Shown: piece by piece, positions 33,375-42,405 of the stretch
Layout of the letters: each line of letters starts with the position of its first letter
Numbering within the stretch: position 1 is the stretch's first letter
From: Kribbella pratensis
GTDB lineage: Bacteria; Actinomycetota; Actinomycetes; Propionibacteriales; Kribbellaceae
Length of the DNA: 64,000 bases
NCBI RefSeq assembly: GCF_004366075.1
Contig: NZ_SODU01000001.1
Span: 1,695,134 to 1,759,133, forward strand
Direction: 5' to 3'
The notes under the pieces: generated by a model
What the model saw: the letters and a program-made list of their open reading frames with translations, nothing else
What the model was told of the DNA's origin: nothing
Database searches by the model: none
Program-made: the position numbers and the translations under genes

Positions 33375-33491
33375 AGGACTATGAAAGCGGACAAAGTCGA
33401 GCAAGATGCTCAGGTTTCAGCATTTGGACCGGTCAATCACTAACCGAGACGACCGATCAAAGGTGATCATCGACCGGATCTGGTCAGACGG

Positions 33492-33521
33492 TTGAAAGCC
33501 GGACGGGCGACTGCCTACGGT
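33492..33521 (+). promoter_or_regulatory. leaderless promoter of the GH78 gene
   Basis: TTGAAA (33492-33497), an 18-bp spacer and TACGGT (33516-33521) are followed by 7 nt and the GTG at 33529. Transcription should begin at the start codon. No ribosome site is visible before the GTG, which agrees. Confidence 0.65.
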
Positions 33522-33528
33522 CCTGAGC

Positions 33529-36129
33529 GTGCTGATCCCCCGATCTCTCAAGACCGAGTACGCCGTCCAGCCGCTCGGCGTCGACGTCCCTCGGCCACGC
33601 TTCAGCTGGGTCGCCGTCGCACCCGGGTACGGCGCGACGCAGACGGCGTACGAGATCCTGGTCGCCTCCGCGCCGGAGCTGCTGACGCCGGAGCGCGCCG
33701 ACGTGTGGGACTCGGGCAAGGTCGAGTCGGCACGGACCTTCGGGATCGAGTACGACGGCCCGACGGCGGCGCGGACGCGGTACCACTGGACCGTCAGGCT
33801 GTGGGACGGCTCCGATCAGGCCGGTGACTGGTCCGCGCCGGAATCGTTCGAGACCGGGCTGCTCGACGAGGGATTCGGAGCCGCACAGTGGATCGGTGGT
33901 GTGACCGACAGTGCACCGCTTCTCCGGCGCGCGTTCGCCGTGGACGGCATCGTGCGGCGCGCCCGGCTCTACGCGAGCGGTCTCGGGTACGCCGACCTGC
34001 GACTCAACGGGCATGCGGTGAGTGACGCCGTACTTGATCCTGGCTTCACCGCCTACGACCGCACGGTTCTCTACGTCACTCACGATGTGACCGAGCTCCT
34101 GCAGGCCGGCGACAACGTGGTCGGCGCCGAACTCGGGCGTGGCTTCTTCGGACTGACCTCGGTGAACGTCTGGCGCTGGCACGACGCCCCGTGGACTGGG
34201 GATCCGCGGCTGATCGCCCGGTTGGTCGTCGAGTACGACGACGGCCGGGTCGACGAGGTGGTCACGGACGAGACGTGGCGCATCACGGGCGGTCCGACGC
34301 TGTCGGACTCGCTCTACACCGGTGAGACGTACGACGCCCGCCGCGCGCTGCCCGGCTGGGACGTCGCCGGGTTCGACGACTGCTCCTGGTCCCCCGCATC
34401 GGTCGTCGAGGCGCCCAAGGGGAAGCTGACCGCGCAGGCCCACGAGCCGATCCGGGTGGTCGAAACCGTCGATCCGGTCGAGGTCACCGAGGTCCGGCCA
34501 GGGGTGTGGATCGTGGACTTCGGACGGACCGTGGCGGGCTGGACCAGGCTGTCGACCAGTGCGCCGGCCGGGACGACGATCAGCCTCACGCACGGCGAGA
34601 CGGTTGCCGATGGCAACGTGGCGGCGTGGAACGTGCACGTCGACGGCGACCGGATCCAGCGCGACGAGTACATCGCGGCCGGCACCGGACTGGAGACCTG
34701 GGAGCCACGGTTCTCCTACAAGGGCTTCCGGTACGTGCAGGTCGAGGGCGCGGCCGCCGACCTGCAACTGCGGGTGGTGAACTCGGACGTTCCGTCGGTG
34801 ACCCGGTTCGCGTCGACGCAAGCGCCGTACGAGCAGTTCGAACGGGCGATGCGGCGGACGATCCTGAGCAACCTGCACGGGATCCCGACGGACACGCCGT
34901 ACTTCGAGAAGAACGGGTGGACCGGCGACGCGCAGGTCGGCGCGCCGACGATGCTCGCGACGCTCGACCTGGCGCGGTTCTTCACCAAGTGGCTCGGCGA
35001 CATCCGGGACAGCCAGGCGGACTCCGGGCAGCTCCCGGTGATCGTGCCGACCAGCGGCTGGGGCTTCACGGACCTCTCCCCCGCGACCGAATGGCCGACC
35101 GTCTATCCGTTCCTGTTGCGCGAGATGTACCGCTGGTACGGCGACGAGCGGCTGCTCCGCGAGCACTGGGACTCGCTGACGCGCTACCTCGCGTGGGAGC
35201 TCGACCGGGTCGAGGACGGGTTGTCGGTGAGTGTGCTCGGCGACTGGCTGCCGCCCGGATTCGGGAGCGGTCCGGCGCCGGAGGACCGGCGGCTGACTGG
35301 TACGGCGTACCTCTACCGGGCGCTCGTGGTCGCTGCGGAGATCGGCGAGCTGATTGGGCAGACCAACGAGTACCGGAAGGCGGCAGCCGAACTCGCCGAC
35401 GGGCTGAACCGGACGTTCCTGGATCGCACTGAAGGCCGGTACCGGTCGGCTGACGACCCGGACTATCGGCAGACCTCGAACGCCGTGCCGCTGGCGTTCG
35501 GGATCGTGCCGGACGAGTTCGTCGAGCGGGTCGCGGCCGGGTTGGCCGCCGACGTCGAGGCGCGTGGGTTCCATCTCAACACGGGCTGCCTGGGCGTCGG
35601 CGTACTGCTGCCGGTGCTGACCGCCCACGGGTACGGCGACGTGGCAACGAAGGTCGCTCTGCAGCGGAGCTATCCAAGCTGGGGCTACTGGTTCGACCTC
35701 GGCGCGGACACCATGTGGGAGAAGTGGGAGGACGACTCGCGGTCGCGCAACCACTACTTCCAGGGCACTGTCGTGCAGTGGATCTTCGAGAACGTCGCCG
35801 GGCTGCGCGTCGTCGACGCGGGCGCGGAGCGAATCGTCGTACGGCCGGATGCCCGTGACGAGGTGGACTCGGCGAGCATTCGCACCGAGACGATCCGCGG
35901 CCGGGTGGCGGTCTCGTGGAAGAAGACGGGACGCGTCCTGTCGCTCGACGTACAGGTTCCGGTCGGTACGACGGCCGAGGTGCACGTGCCGTCAGCGCGG
36001 GCCGCGGATGTCGACGCCGTACCGCAGGCCTTCGCCGGGTCAGCGACGTATACCGAGGGCTACACCGTCTACACCGTCGGCGCCGGGCTGTGGTCGTTCA
36101 CGAGCCGGTCGGCTCAGAGCTTGGTGTAG
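33529..36129 (+). CDS. GH78 alpha-L-rhamnosidase
   Basis: This 866-residue protein has the GH78 order: an N-terminal beta domain with Ig-like segment (KTEYAVQPLGVDVPRPRFSW), a lectin-like domain with YASGLGYADLRLNG, DPGFTAYDRTVLYVTHDV and VGAELGRGFFG, the (alpha/alpha)6 catalytic domain with NGWTGDAQ and GDWLPPG, and MWEKWEDDSRSRNHYFQGTVVQW, then a C-terminal beta domain. Asp in GWTGDAQ and the Glu residues of the catalytic domain are the expected acid/base pair. There is no signal peptide, so it would act on rhamnosides inside the cell. The gene is monocistronic, and its 3' end overlaps trmB by 16 bp. Confidence 0.94.
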   Translation: MLIPRSLKTEYAVQPLGVDVPRPRFSWVAVAPGYGATQTAYEILVASAPELLTPERADVWDSGKVESARTFGIEYDGPTAARTRYHWTVRLWDGSDQAGDWSAPESFETGLLDEGFGAAQWIGGVTDSAPLLRRAFAVDGIVRRARLYASGLGYADLRLNGHAVSDAVLDPGFTAYDRTVLYVTHDVTELLQAGDNVVGAELGRGFFGLTSVNVWRWHDAPWTGDPRLIARLVVEYDDGRVDEVVTDETWRITGGPTLSDSLYTGETYDARRALPGWDVAGFDDCSWSPASVVEAPKGKLTAQAHEPIRVVETVDPVEVTEVRPGVWIVDFGRTVAGWTRLSTSAPAGTTISLTHGETVADGNVAAWNVHVDGDRIQRDEYIAAGTGLETWEPRFSYKGFRYVQVEGAAADLQLRVVNSDVPSVTRFASTQAPYEQFERAMRRTILSNLHGIPTDTPYFEKNGWTGDAQVGAPTMLATLDLARFFTKWLGDIRDSQADSGQLPVIVPTSGWGFTDLSPATEWPTVYPFLLREMYRWYGDERLLREHWDSLTRYLAWELDRVEDGLSVSVLGDWLPPGFGSGPAPEDRRLTGTAYLYRALVVAAEIGELIGQTNEYRKAAAELADGLNRTFLDRTEGRYRSADDPDYRQTSNAVPLAFGIVPDEFVERVAAGLAADVEARGFHLNTGCLGVGVLLPVLTAHGYGDVATKVALQRSYPSWGYWFDLGADTMWEKWEDDSRSRNHYFQGTVVQWIFENVAGLRVVDAGAERIVVRPDARDEVDSASIRTETIRGRVAVSWKKTGRVLSLDVQVPVGTTAEVHVPSARAADVDAVPQAFAGSATYTEGYTVYTVGAGLWSFTSRSAQSLV

Positions 36130-36809
36130 ATGAGGTCGCGGACCTCGCGGCCCTCGGCCCGAGCGCGGGACTCGAACTTCGTGACCGGGCGCCATTCGGG
36201 CCGCGGGGCCCAGCCGCCGTACTCGTTGCGCAGTGCGGGTTCGGCCGCGCAGACCTCGAGCATGCGGTCGGCGTAGTCGGCCCAATCCGTTGCCAGGTGC
36301 AACGTTCCGCCCGGCTGCAGGCGGTCGGCGATCAGCGCGACGAACGGCGACGTGACGAGCCGGCGTTTGTGGTGCCGCTTCTTCGGCCACGGGTCCGGGA
36401 AGTAGATCCGTACGCCGGCCAGCGCGCCGGGAGCGACGTGATCACGCAGGAAGTCCAGGGCGTCGCCCTGCAGCAGGCGGACGTTGCCGAGATCGTACTT
36501 CTCCACCCACAGCATCAGCTGACCGAGGCCGGCCGGGTAGACCTCCGCGGCCACATGGTTGACCTCGGGCGCGGCGACGGCGAGCTGTGCGGTCGCCTCC
36601 CCCATCCCGGAGCCGATCTCCAGCACAGTCGGCGCCGTACGGCCGAACCAATCGCCCAGGTCCAGCTCGCCGGGCGGCAGATCTTCTTGGGTCCGGCCGA
36701 GCTCGGGCCACCGTGTCTCCCAGACGCGCTTCTGCCCGACCGTCATCCGCACGCTGCGGCGGACGGTGCTGAAGACACCGACTTGCCGGACCTGATCTGT
36801 CGCTCCCAC
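36114..36809 (-). CDS. trmB: tRNA (guanine-N7-)-methyltransferase
   Basis: This 231-residue TrmB has the SAM-binding motif VLEIGSGMGEAT near residue 63 and the family signature YFPDPWPKKRHHKRRLV near residue 142, plus a C-terminal LATDWADYADRML. It forms m7G46 in the variable loop of tRNAs. Its stop overlaps the convergent rhamnosidase end by 16 bp, and the SRPBCC gene ends 10 bp upstream on the same strand. Confidence 0.95.
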   Translation of the reverse strand: MGATDQVRQVGVFSTVRRSVRMTVGQKRVWETRWPELGRTQEDLPPGELDLGDWFGRTAPTVLEIGSGMGEATAQLAVAAPEVNHVAAEVYPAGLGQLMLWVEKYDLGNVRLLQGDALDFLRDHVAPGALAGVRIYFPDPWPKKRHHKRRLVTSPFVALIADRLQPGGTLHLATDWADYADRMLEVCAAEPALRNEYGGWAPRPEWRPVTKFESRARAEGREVRDLIYTKL

Positions 36810-36819
36810 CAGGTGAATT

Positions 36820-37266
36820 CTAGGAGAAGGTGATCTCCAGGGTTCGGTTGGTCTCCAGGTAGGTCTTCAGGTTGGCGAGGATCGGGGCCCAGCCGTTCCG
36901 CCAGCCCTCGACGCTGTCCTCGGCGATCTGGTCGTGCACGACCTGCAGCTTCACCACGTTCTTCCCGGCCGGCTCGATCGTGAAGGTCACCCGGCCCGGC
37001 GCATCATCGGCGCGGTCCTCGAGGAACTCGTTCTTGAACGTGTAGGCCAACGTCTTCGGCTCGTCGTACAGCAGGACCTCGCCGCTGTCGGTCAGGCTGT
37101 CGTCCGCACTGTCGAAGAAGCGCACGGGCGAGCCGACCGTCCAGTCGGACTCGATGCGGCGGCCGAACCAGTACAGCTGGGTGAACGCGCCCGAGGTGAG
37201 CGCCTCCCACAGCTTCTCCGGGGTGGTCTCGATGTAGGTCACGTGGATCATTGCCGGCTTGCTCAT
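36820..37266 (-). CDS. SRPBCC/AHSA1-domain protein
   Basis: This 148-residue protein of the activator-of-Hsp90 (AHSA1)/SRPBCC fold starts HVTYIETTPEKLWEALTSGAFTQLYWFGRRIESDW and ends with VEGWRNGWAPILANLKTYLET, a form common in ArsR-coupled members. It binds an unknown hydrophobic ligand. ATG 37266 has GGAGGA and overlaps the ArsR stop by 4 bp. The pair is under the operator described at 37585-37614. Confidence 0.9.
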   Translation of the reverse strand: MSKPAMIHVTYIETTPEKLWEALTSGAFTQLYWFGRRIESDWTVGSPVRFFDSADDSLTDSGEVLLYDEPKTLAYTFKNEFLEDRADDAPGRVTFTIEPAGKNVVKLQVVHDQIAEDSVEGWRNGWAPILANLKTYLETNRTLEITFS

Positions 37267-37577
37267 CTGTCCTCCTCCAGAGCCGCCTTCAGTGCACTGA
37301 GCGCACGCAACTTGTCGCGTTCGTAGTTGCTCAGCCACCGTTCGGCGATCTCGTTGATCGGCACCGGGTTCAGGTAGTGGAGCTTGTGGCGTCCGCGTTT
37401 GACCGTGACCACGAGGTTCGCGTCCTCGAGGATCCGCAGGTGTTTGGTCACGCCCTGCCGGGTCAGGTCCGGCAGCAGCTCGCACAGCTCCTGCAGACTC
37501 TGCCCGTTGCGCTCCCGCAGGGCGTCCAGCAACCGCCGCCGGCCCTCGTCGGCCAACGCCTTGAACACCAACTCCAC
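37263..37577 (-). CDS. ArsR-family repressor paired with the SRPBCC protein
   Basis: This 104-residue winged-helix repressor has a helix-turn-helix around LPDLTRQGVTKHLRILEDANLV and the wing VKRGRHKLHYLNP. No metal-binding Cys pair is seen, as in the ArsR group partnered with SRPBCC proteins. I chose GTG 37577 because a TTGACA-N18-TATTGT promoter places the transcript start there. A TTG at 37595 would lie inside the operator; TTG 37571 is a less likely alternative. Confidence 0.87.
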   Translation of the reverse strand: MELVFKALADEGRRRLLDALRERNGQSLQELCELLPDLTRQGVTKHLRILEDANLVVTVKRGRHKLHYLNPVPINEIAERWLSNYERDKLRALSALKAALEEDR

Positions 37578-37584
37578 ACCTCCG

Positions 37585-37614
37585 ACAATAGGCAACCAAA
37601 AGGTTGCCTGTCAA
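37585..37614 (-). promoter_or_regulatory. ArsR promoter with an operator filling the spacer
   Basis: On the minus strand TTGACA (37614-37609) and TATTGT (37590-37585) are separated by exactly 18 bp. Those 18 bp are the palindrome GGCAACC-TTTT-GGTTGCC (8-bp arms when the flanking base is counted). Seven nucleotides then lead to the GTG at 37577, giving a leaderless mRNA. Repressor bound in the spacer would exclude RNA polymerase. Confidence 0.85.
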
Positions 37615-37616
37615 TA

Positions 37617-40601
37617 TCAGTCGTCCCAGAAGAGGCGGGCGACGGTGTTGTGGGCTCGGCGGGTGGTGCGCAGGTAGTCGTCGGAGAAGCGGCCGGACTC
37701 GCCGGGTGGGTAACCGCAGATCTGCGCCACGGCCGCCAGGTCGCGCGGATCGCGTGGGAGCGAGTCGCCGGGGCGGGCGCGGACGAGCATGATCGCGTTC
37801 CGGATCCGGGTGGCCAGCACCCAGGCCGCTTGCAGCGTCTCGGCCTCGGAGGGGTCGACGAGGCCGGCCTCCACCCCTGCCCGGAGCGCGGTCAGCGTGC
37901 GCGTCGTACGGAGACTGGGAACGCGGTGCGCCTCGCGCAGTTGCAGGAGCTGAACGGTCCACTCGATGTCGGCGAGACCGCCGCGACCCAGCTTGGTGTG
38001 GGTGCTCCGGTCGGCGCCGCGCGGCAGCCGCTCGGCGTCGACGCGCGCCTTGATCCGGCGGATCTCCATCACGTCGCGTTCGCTCACACCGTTCACCGGG
38101 TAGCGCAGCGGGTCGATCAGTTCGCGGAACGACTGGCACAGGTCGGCGTCGCCGCACAACGGGTCGGCGCGGAGCAGCGCCTGCGCTTCCCACACGGCCG
38201 ACCAGCGCGCGTAGTAGGAGGCGTACGACGCCAGCGTCCGTACCAACGGTCCTTGCCGGCCCTCGGGGCGCAGGTCCGCGTCGATCGCGACGGCCGGATC
38301 GGCTCCGGGCAACGACAGCATCCGGCGCAGCTCGGTCGCCGCCTGGGTCGCGAAGTCCGTCGCCTTCTTCTCGTCCGCGCCCGGAAGCGGGTCGTGCACG
38401 AACATCACGTCCGCGTCACTGCCGTACCCGAGCTCGTGACCGCCGAACCGGCCCATCGCGACGATCGACATCCGGGTCGGCTCCGGCTCCCCCTTGGCGA
38501 CCGCCTTCCGCGCGACTTCCAGCGCGGCCGTCAGCGTTCCGACGGAGATGTCGGTCAGCCCGTCGCCGACCGTCTCGACGTCCAGCAGGCCGGACAGGTC
38601 TGCCGCGGCGGTCCGGAACAGTTCACGGCGCCGTACGGCGCGGATCGCCGCGACCGCGGCCTCCGGCGAATCCTGCCGCCGGGCGGCGGCGGACATCTCG
38701 GTGAGCAGGGACTCCTGGCTGCGCGGCGTCAGCTCTCGCTCGTCGGCGAACATCGCCGTCGCTTCCGGGGCGCGCTGCAACAGGTCGACGGCGTACCGGC
38801 CGCTGGCGAGCAGGTGCGCCAGCCGCTCGGCCGACGCGCCCTCGTCGCGCAGCTGGCGCAGGTACCAGGGCGTCGAGCCGAGGGCGTCGGAGATCGTGCG
38901 GAATGCGAGCAGACCGGCGTCCGGATCGGGTGACTCGGCGAACCAGCCGAGCATCGCGGGCAGCAACGCCTTCTGGATCGACGAACGCCGCGAGACCCCT
39001 TCGGACAGGGCTTCGATGTGGCGCAGCGCCGACCCCGGATCGGCGTACCCGAGGGCGGTCAGCCGCTGCTTGGCCGCCTCGGGTGTCAGGCGTACTTCCT
39101 CGCCCGGAATCCGCGCGACCGCCGCGAGCAGCGGGCGGTAGAACAGTTTCTCGTGCAGTCGCCGTACCTCGAGCGCGTGCTTCTTCCAGGCCGCGGTGAG
39201 ATCGGCGACCGGGTTCTTCGTGAAGCCGAGCGAGCGGCCGAGCCGTCGCAGATCGGCCTCGTTGTCCGGGACCTGATGTGTACGGCGCAGGCGGAACAGC
39301 TGGATGCGGTGCTCCATCGACCGCAGGAAGCGGTACGCGTCCGCGAGTACGGCGCCGTCCGTACGGCCGACGTACCCGCTGCTCGTCAGGGCTTCCAGCG
39401 CGACCAGCGTCGTACCGCTGCGGACCGACTCGTCGCTGCGACCGTGCACGAGCTGCAGGAGCTGTACGGCGAACTCCACATCGCGCAATCCACCGGGACC
39501 GAGTTTCAGCTGGCGGTCCACGTCCGCCGCCGGGATGTGGTCGATGACGCGCCGGCGCATCGCCTGGACGTCGGAGACGAACCCTTCCCGGTCGGCGGCG
39601 GACCATGTGAGCTGACCGACCTTCTCGGAGTACGCACGACCGAGCTCGGCGTCGCCTGCGACCGGGCGAGCCTTGAGGAGGGCCTGGAACTCCCAGGTCT
39701 TCGCCCAGCGCTGGTAGTACGCGAAATGGCTGTCGAGCGTGCGGACGAGCGGACCCGACTTGCCTTCCGGCCGGAGCGCGGCGTCGACCGGCCATAGCGT
39801 GCCCTCACCGGTGTGCGCCGAGCAGATCCGCATCGCGGCCGCGGCGAGCTGGGTCGCGGTCTTGATGGCGGGCAGCTCTGGTTCGCCCTCGAGCGGCTCG
39901 GCGACGAACAGTACGTCGACATCGCTGACGTAGTTGAGTTCCCGGCCACCGCACTTGCCCATGGCAATGATCGCGAGCCGGCAGTCGGCGGCGCCGGGAT
40001 GAGCGGCGAAGTAGTCGTTGCGGGCGATGTGCAGGGCCGTCTCGAGCGCGCCCGCGGCGAGATCCGCGAGTACGGCGGCGACCTCGTCGACGAGCAGCCC
40101 CTCGGCGAGATCCCGGGCCGCGAGCCGGAGCAGCAGGCGGCGGTACTCGACCCGCAACGCGTCGATCGGGTTCTCCGCGTCGACGGCGGTCGCGAGCTTG
40201 GCCGCGACGTCCTCCACCGACGGCCGCGCACCCGCGAGCGCGGGGTCGGCCAGGTCGTACCAGTGACGCGGATGTACGCCGAGATGCCGCCCGAGCGCCT
40301 CGCTCGCGCCGAGGACGTACACGAGCCGGCGGCGGAAACCGTCGTCCATCTCGAGGGTGCGGGCGAACGCGGCGAGGTCGTGCCGGTTGCGGTGCAGCGC
40401 CTCGGCCATCGCACAGAGACTCTGCAGCGCGAGATCGGGGTCAGCCGATTCCGACAGCGTCGTGATCAGCTGCTCGGTCGCCAGCGGACTGTGCGAGTCC
40501 AGCGCGTCCAGGTCCTCGAGCATGCCGGCCGCCCGCCGCGGGTCCTCGAACCCCAGCCGAACCAGCCGCCCCTCCCAAGACCCCCTACGCCCATCAGCCA
40601 C
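37617..40601 (-). CDS. glnE: glutamine synthetase adenylyltransferase/deadenylylase
   Basis: This 994-residue bifunctional enzyme has two nucleotidyltransferase domains: one with GKCGGRELNYVSDVDVLF near residue 213 (deadenylylase half) and one with GRFGGHELGYGSDADVMF near residue 717 (adenylylase half), each followed by its own helical GlnD_UR_UTase region. It adjusts glutamine synthetase I by (de)AMP-ylation in response to nitrogen state. glnA2 lies 1.8 kb away on the same strand, a linkage also seen in mycobacteria. A stop 39 bp from the ArsR GTG means the ArsR promoter sits at its end. Confidence 0.96.
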   Translation of the reverse strand: MADGRRGSWEGRLVRLGFEDPRRAAGMLEDLDALDSHSPLATEQLITTLSESADPDLALQSLCAMAEALHRNRHDLAAFARTLEMDDGFRRRLVYVLGASEALGRHLGVHPRHWYDLADPALAGARPSVEDVAAKLATAVDAENPIDALRVEYRRLLLRLAARDLAEGLLVDEVAAVLADLAAGALETALHIARNDYFAAHPGAADCRLAIIAMGKCGGRELNYVSDVDVLFVAEPLEGEPELPAIKTATQLAAAAMRICSAHTGEGTLWPVDAALRPEGKSGPLVRTLDSHFAYYQRWAKTWEFQALLKARPVAGDAELGRAYSEKVGQLTWSAADREGFVSDVQAMRRRVIDHIPAADVDRQLKLGPGGLRDVEFAVQLLQLVHGRSDESVRSGTTLVALEALTSSGYVGRTDGAVLADAYRFLRSMEHRIQLFRLRRTHQVPDNEADLRRLGRSLGFTKNPVADLTAAWKKHALEVRRLHEKLFYRPLLAAVARIPGEEVRLTPEAAKQRLTALGYADPGSALRHIEALSEGVSRRSSIQKALLPAMLGWFAESPDPDAGLLAFRTISDALGSTPWYLRQLRDEGASAERLAHLLASGRYAVDLLQRAPEATAMFADERELTPRSQESLLTEMSAAARRQDSPEAAVAAIRAVRRRELFRTAAADLSGLLDVETVGDGLTDISVGTLTAALEVARKAVAKGEPEPTRMSIVAMGRFGGHELGYGSDADVMFVHDPLPGADEKKATDFATQAATELRRMLSLPGADPAVAIDADLRPEGRQGPLVRTLASYASYYARWSAVWEAQALLRADPLCGDADLCQSFRELIDPLRYPVNGVSERDVMEIRRIKARVDAERLPRGADRSTHTKLGRGGLADIEWTVQLLQLREAHRVPSLRTTRTLTALRAGVEAGLVDPSEAETLQAAWVLATRIRNAIMLVRARPGDSLPRDPRDLAAVAQICGYPPGESGRFSDDYLRTTRRAHNTVARLFWDD

Positions 40602-40773
40602 TCCCGCAGGCTACCCAACCCACTCCGGCCGCACTTTGAGAACCCACCAACCACATTTCCAGGCTCGAAATGATCGGTGGCTTCTCAAAGTCTCGGCTGG
40701 ATCGCGGAGGGATTGCGGGGAATACACGGTGTCGTGTAGCGAATTCGCTCAGTAGTCGGCATGATGGCTGTCC

Positions 40774-41268
40774 ATGGTGATGATGACGGGGACGCTCGCC
40801 GTGCGCGGCACGGTGGTGTGGTTGACACCCCAGCAGGGCGGACGAGTCTCCGGCCCGCCGGAGCCGGACTACGACTACGACTACACGGCGACCGCGTACC
40901 TCCCGCCCCGCACGCCCGAGGACGGCCAGGCCGGCATCGCGCTGCGGCACTTCTCGCCGGGCGCCTGGCGGACGCCGGCCGACGGAATTCTCGTTCCTGC
41001 CAAGGGAAATCGGGCCCAGCAGGTGATCCCCGGCTGCATCGTGATCATCACCGAAGGCGTCCGCCCCGTGGGACTGCTGACCGTCGAAGAGGTCAACGCC
41101 CTGGCCCCCGACGGCACTCCGGTCCCCACGAGGGCCCCGTCACTCGAGGCTGCCGTCGAGGCCACCCCGGTCAGCACCGACCCGCCGTACCGGCACTCCA
41201 CCGCGGCCGCCCGCTGGGCCTCCCAGCACGCGTCCGACGACTCCCCCACCCAGCCCGCGGGAGTCTGA
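40774..41268 (+). CDS. hypothetical protein
   Basis: This 164-residue protein has ATG at 40774 followed by GTG and two more ATG codons, so the true start is uncertain by a few residues. No known domain was recognised. The N-terminal half reads as a small beta-rich domain (GTVVWLTPQQGG, DYDYTATAYLPP, GIALRHFSPGAW, GCIVIITEG) and the C-terminal third is Pro/Ala/Thr-rich and probably disordered. No signal peptide or membrane helix is seen. The palindrome AGCGAATTCGCT (40738-40749) lies in its upstream gap. Confidence 0.6.
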   Translation: MVMMTGTLAVRGTVVWLTPQQGGRVSGPPEPDYDYDYTATAYLPPRTPEDGQAGIALRHFSPGAWRTPADGILVPAKGNRAQQVIPGCIVIITEGVRPVGLLTVEEVNALAPDGTPVPTRAPSLEAAVEATPVSTDPPYRHSTAAARWASQHASDDSPTQPAGV

Positions 41269-41350
41269 GCACGCCCTCGGTTTGTGCTGACGGACCCCCA
41301 ACGTCGCCGTCCGGTTGTTCGTCTATACCGGTAAGAGGACGGACGGTGGT

Positions 41351-41851
41351 GTGGTGGCTGACTGGGAACATGCGTTCCGGGCGTTACTGGCTACGCGCGG
41401 CAGTGCACTGCGTAGCTATGCCTATCTGCTGACCGGTGACCCGGCAGCAGCCGGCGACCTGGTGCAGGAAGCGCTTACGCGGGTGTTCGGCCGCCGCCGC
41501 ATCGGCGAGGACATCGATCAACTCGAGGCGTACGTCCGGCGCGCGATGCTGAACCAGTACGTCGACGGCCGCCGGCGACTCGCGCGGTGGAACGCGACCC
41601 GCCATCTACTGGTCGACGTGCCACACCACGACGACGACCGCGTTGCCGTGGCAGACGAGGTCCGCAGGGCGCTGGGCACCCTGTCGCCGAGGCAGCGGGC
41701 GTGCGTTGTCCTGCGGTACTACGAAGACCTGACCGTTGCCGAGGTCGCGGCCGAGCTCGGCTGTGCCGAGGGCACCGTGAAACGTCACCTGGCCGACGCC
41801 CGGGCGAAGCTCGCCCCGCAGCTCGGCGTCACCGAGGGGAGTGCCCCATGA
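41351..41851 (+). CDS. ECF RNA polymerase sigma factor, SigE-like subfamily
   Basis: This 166-residue sigma-70 family protein has region 2 (ALLATRGSALRSYAYLLTGDPAAAGDLVQEALTRV) and region 4 (ALGTLSPRQRACVVLRYYEDLTVAEVAAELGCAEGTVKRHLADARAKL), the layout of the streptomycete SigE family. The start is one of two adjacent GTG codons (41351 or 41354). Its stop overlaps the next gene as ATGA, so the pair forms one unit in which the second protein probably serves as its membrane-bound partner. Confidence 0.92.
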   Translation: MVADWEHAFRALLATRGSALRSYAYLLTGDPAAAGDLVQEALTRVFGRRRIGEDIDQLEAYVRRAMLNQYVDGRRRLARWNATRHLLVDVPHHDDDRVAVADEVRRALGTLSPRQRACVVLRYYEDLTVAEVAAELGCAEGTVKRHLADARAKLAPQLGVTEGSAP

Positions 41852-42396
41852 CCGACCTTCGAGAACTGCTCCGGGCCAGCGCCGCCGAAGGAAGCGAGGC
41901 CGTTGACCTTGCCGAGGACCTGGTGGCCGAGCGCATCCGGCACCGCCGGATCCGCAACAGGCGACTCGCGGTCGCGGGTACGGCGCTCGGCGCCGCCGCG
42001 GTGATCGCCGGGACCGCGTGGATCGTCCGCCCCGGCGACGGACAACCGCCGGCAGCAAGTGGGCCGGCCCCTCGAATCGTCAGGTCCGACTTTGACAATC
42101 CCAGTGGAATGGAGGCACTCTTCCGCACCACCTTGACCGTCGACGCGAACGGGTGCGTCCAGGCCGGCCCGGACCGTCCCGCGGTGACCCTCGTGTGGCC
42201 CCGCGGGTACACCGTGCGCGGTGATGCGAAGTCCTTCGAAATCCTCGACCCAGCGAACAACGTCGTCGCGCGGTCGGGCGTACCCCTCGATATCGGCGGT
42301 GGCGGCGCCGACAGTTTCAAGGACACCTGGACGGGACGGGACTGTAGGAACGGCCGCGCGGTGTGGATGGTCGGTCACGTCGGACCCACGCGATAG
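41848..42396 (+). CDS. membrane-anchored partner of the ECF sigma factor
   Basis: This 182-residue protein has a cytoplasmic N-terminal 40 residues (MTDLRELLRASAAEGSEAVDL), one membrane helix (LAVAGTALGAAAVIAGTAWIV) and a C-terminal extracytoplasmic part. The topology of an anti-sigma factor is there, but the HxxxCxxC zinc motif of classical ZAS anti-sigmas is absent. The outer domain has two Cys (NGCVQAG and GRDCRNG). It overlaps the sigma gene by 4 bp. It is probably a sigma-linked regulator or sensor, with function inferred from position. Confidence 0.75.
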   Translation: MTDLRELLRASAAEGSEAVDLAEDLVAERIRHRRIRNRRLAVAGTALGAAAVIAGTAWIVRPGDGQPPAASGPAPRIVRSDFDNPSGMEALFRTTLTVDANGCVQAGPDRPAVTLVWPRGYTVRGDAKSFEILDPANNVVARSGVPLDIGGGGADSFKDTWTGRDCRNGRAVWMVGHVGPTR

Positions 42397-42405
42397 GCCG
42401 TCGTA

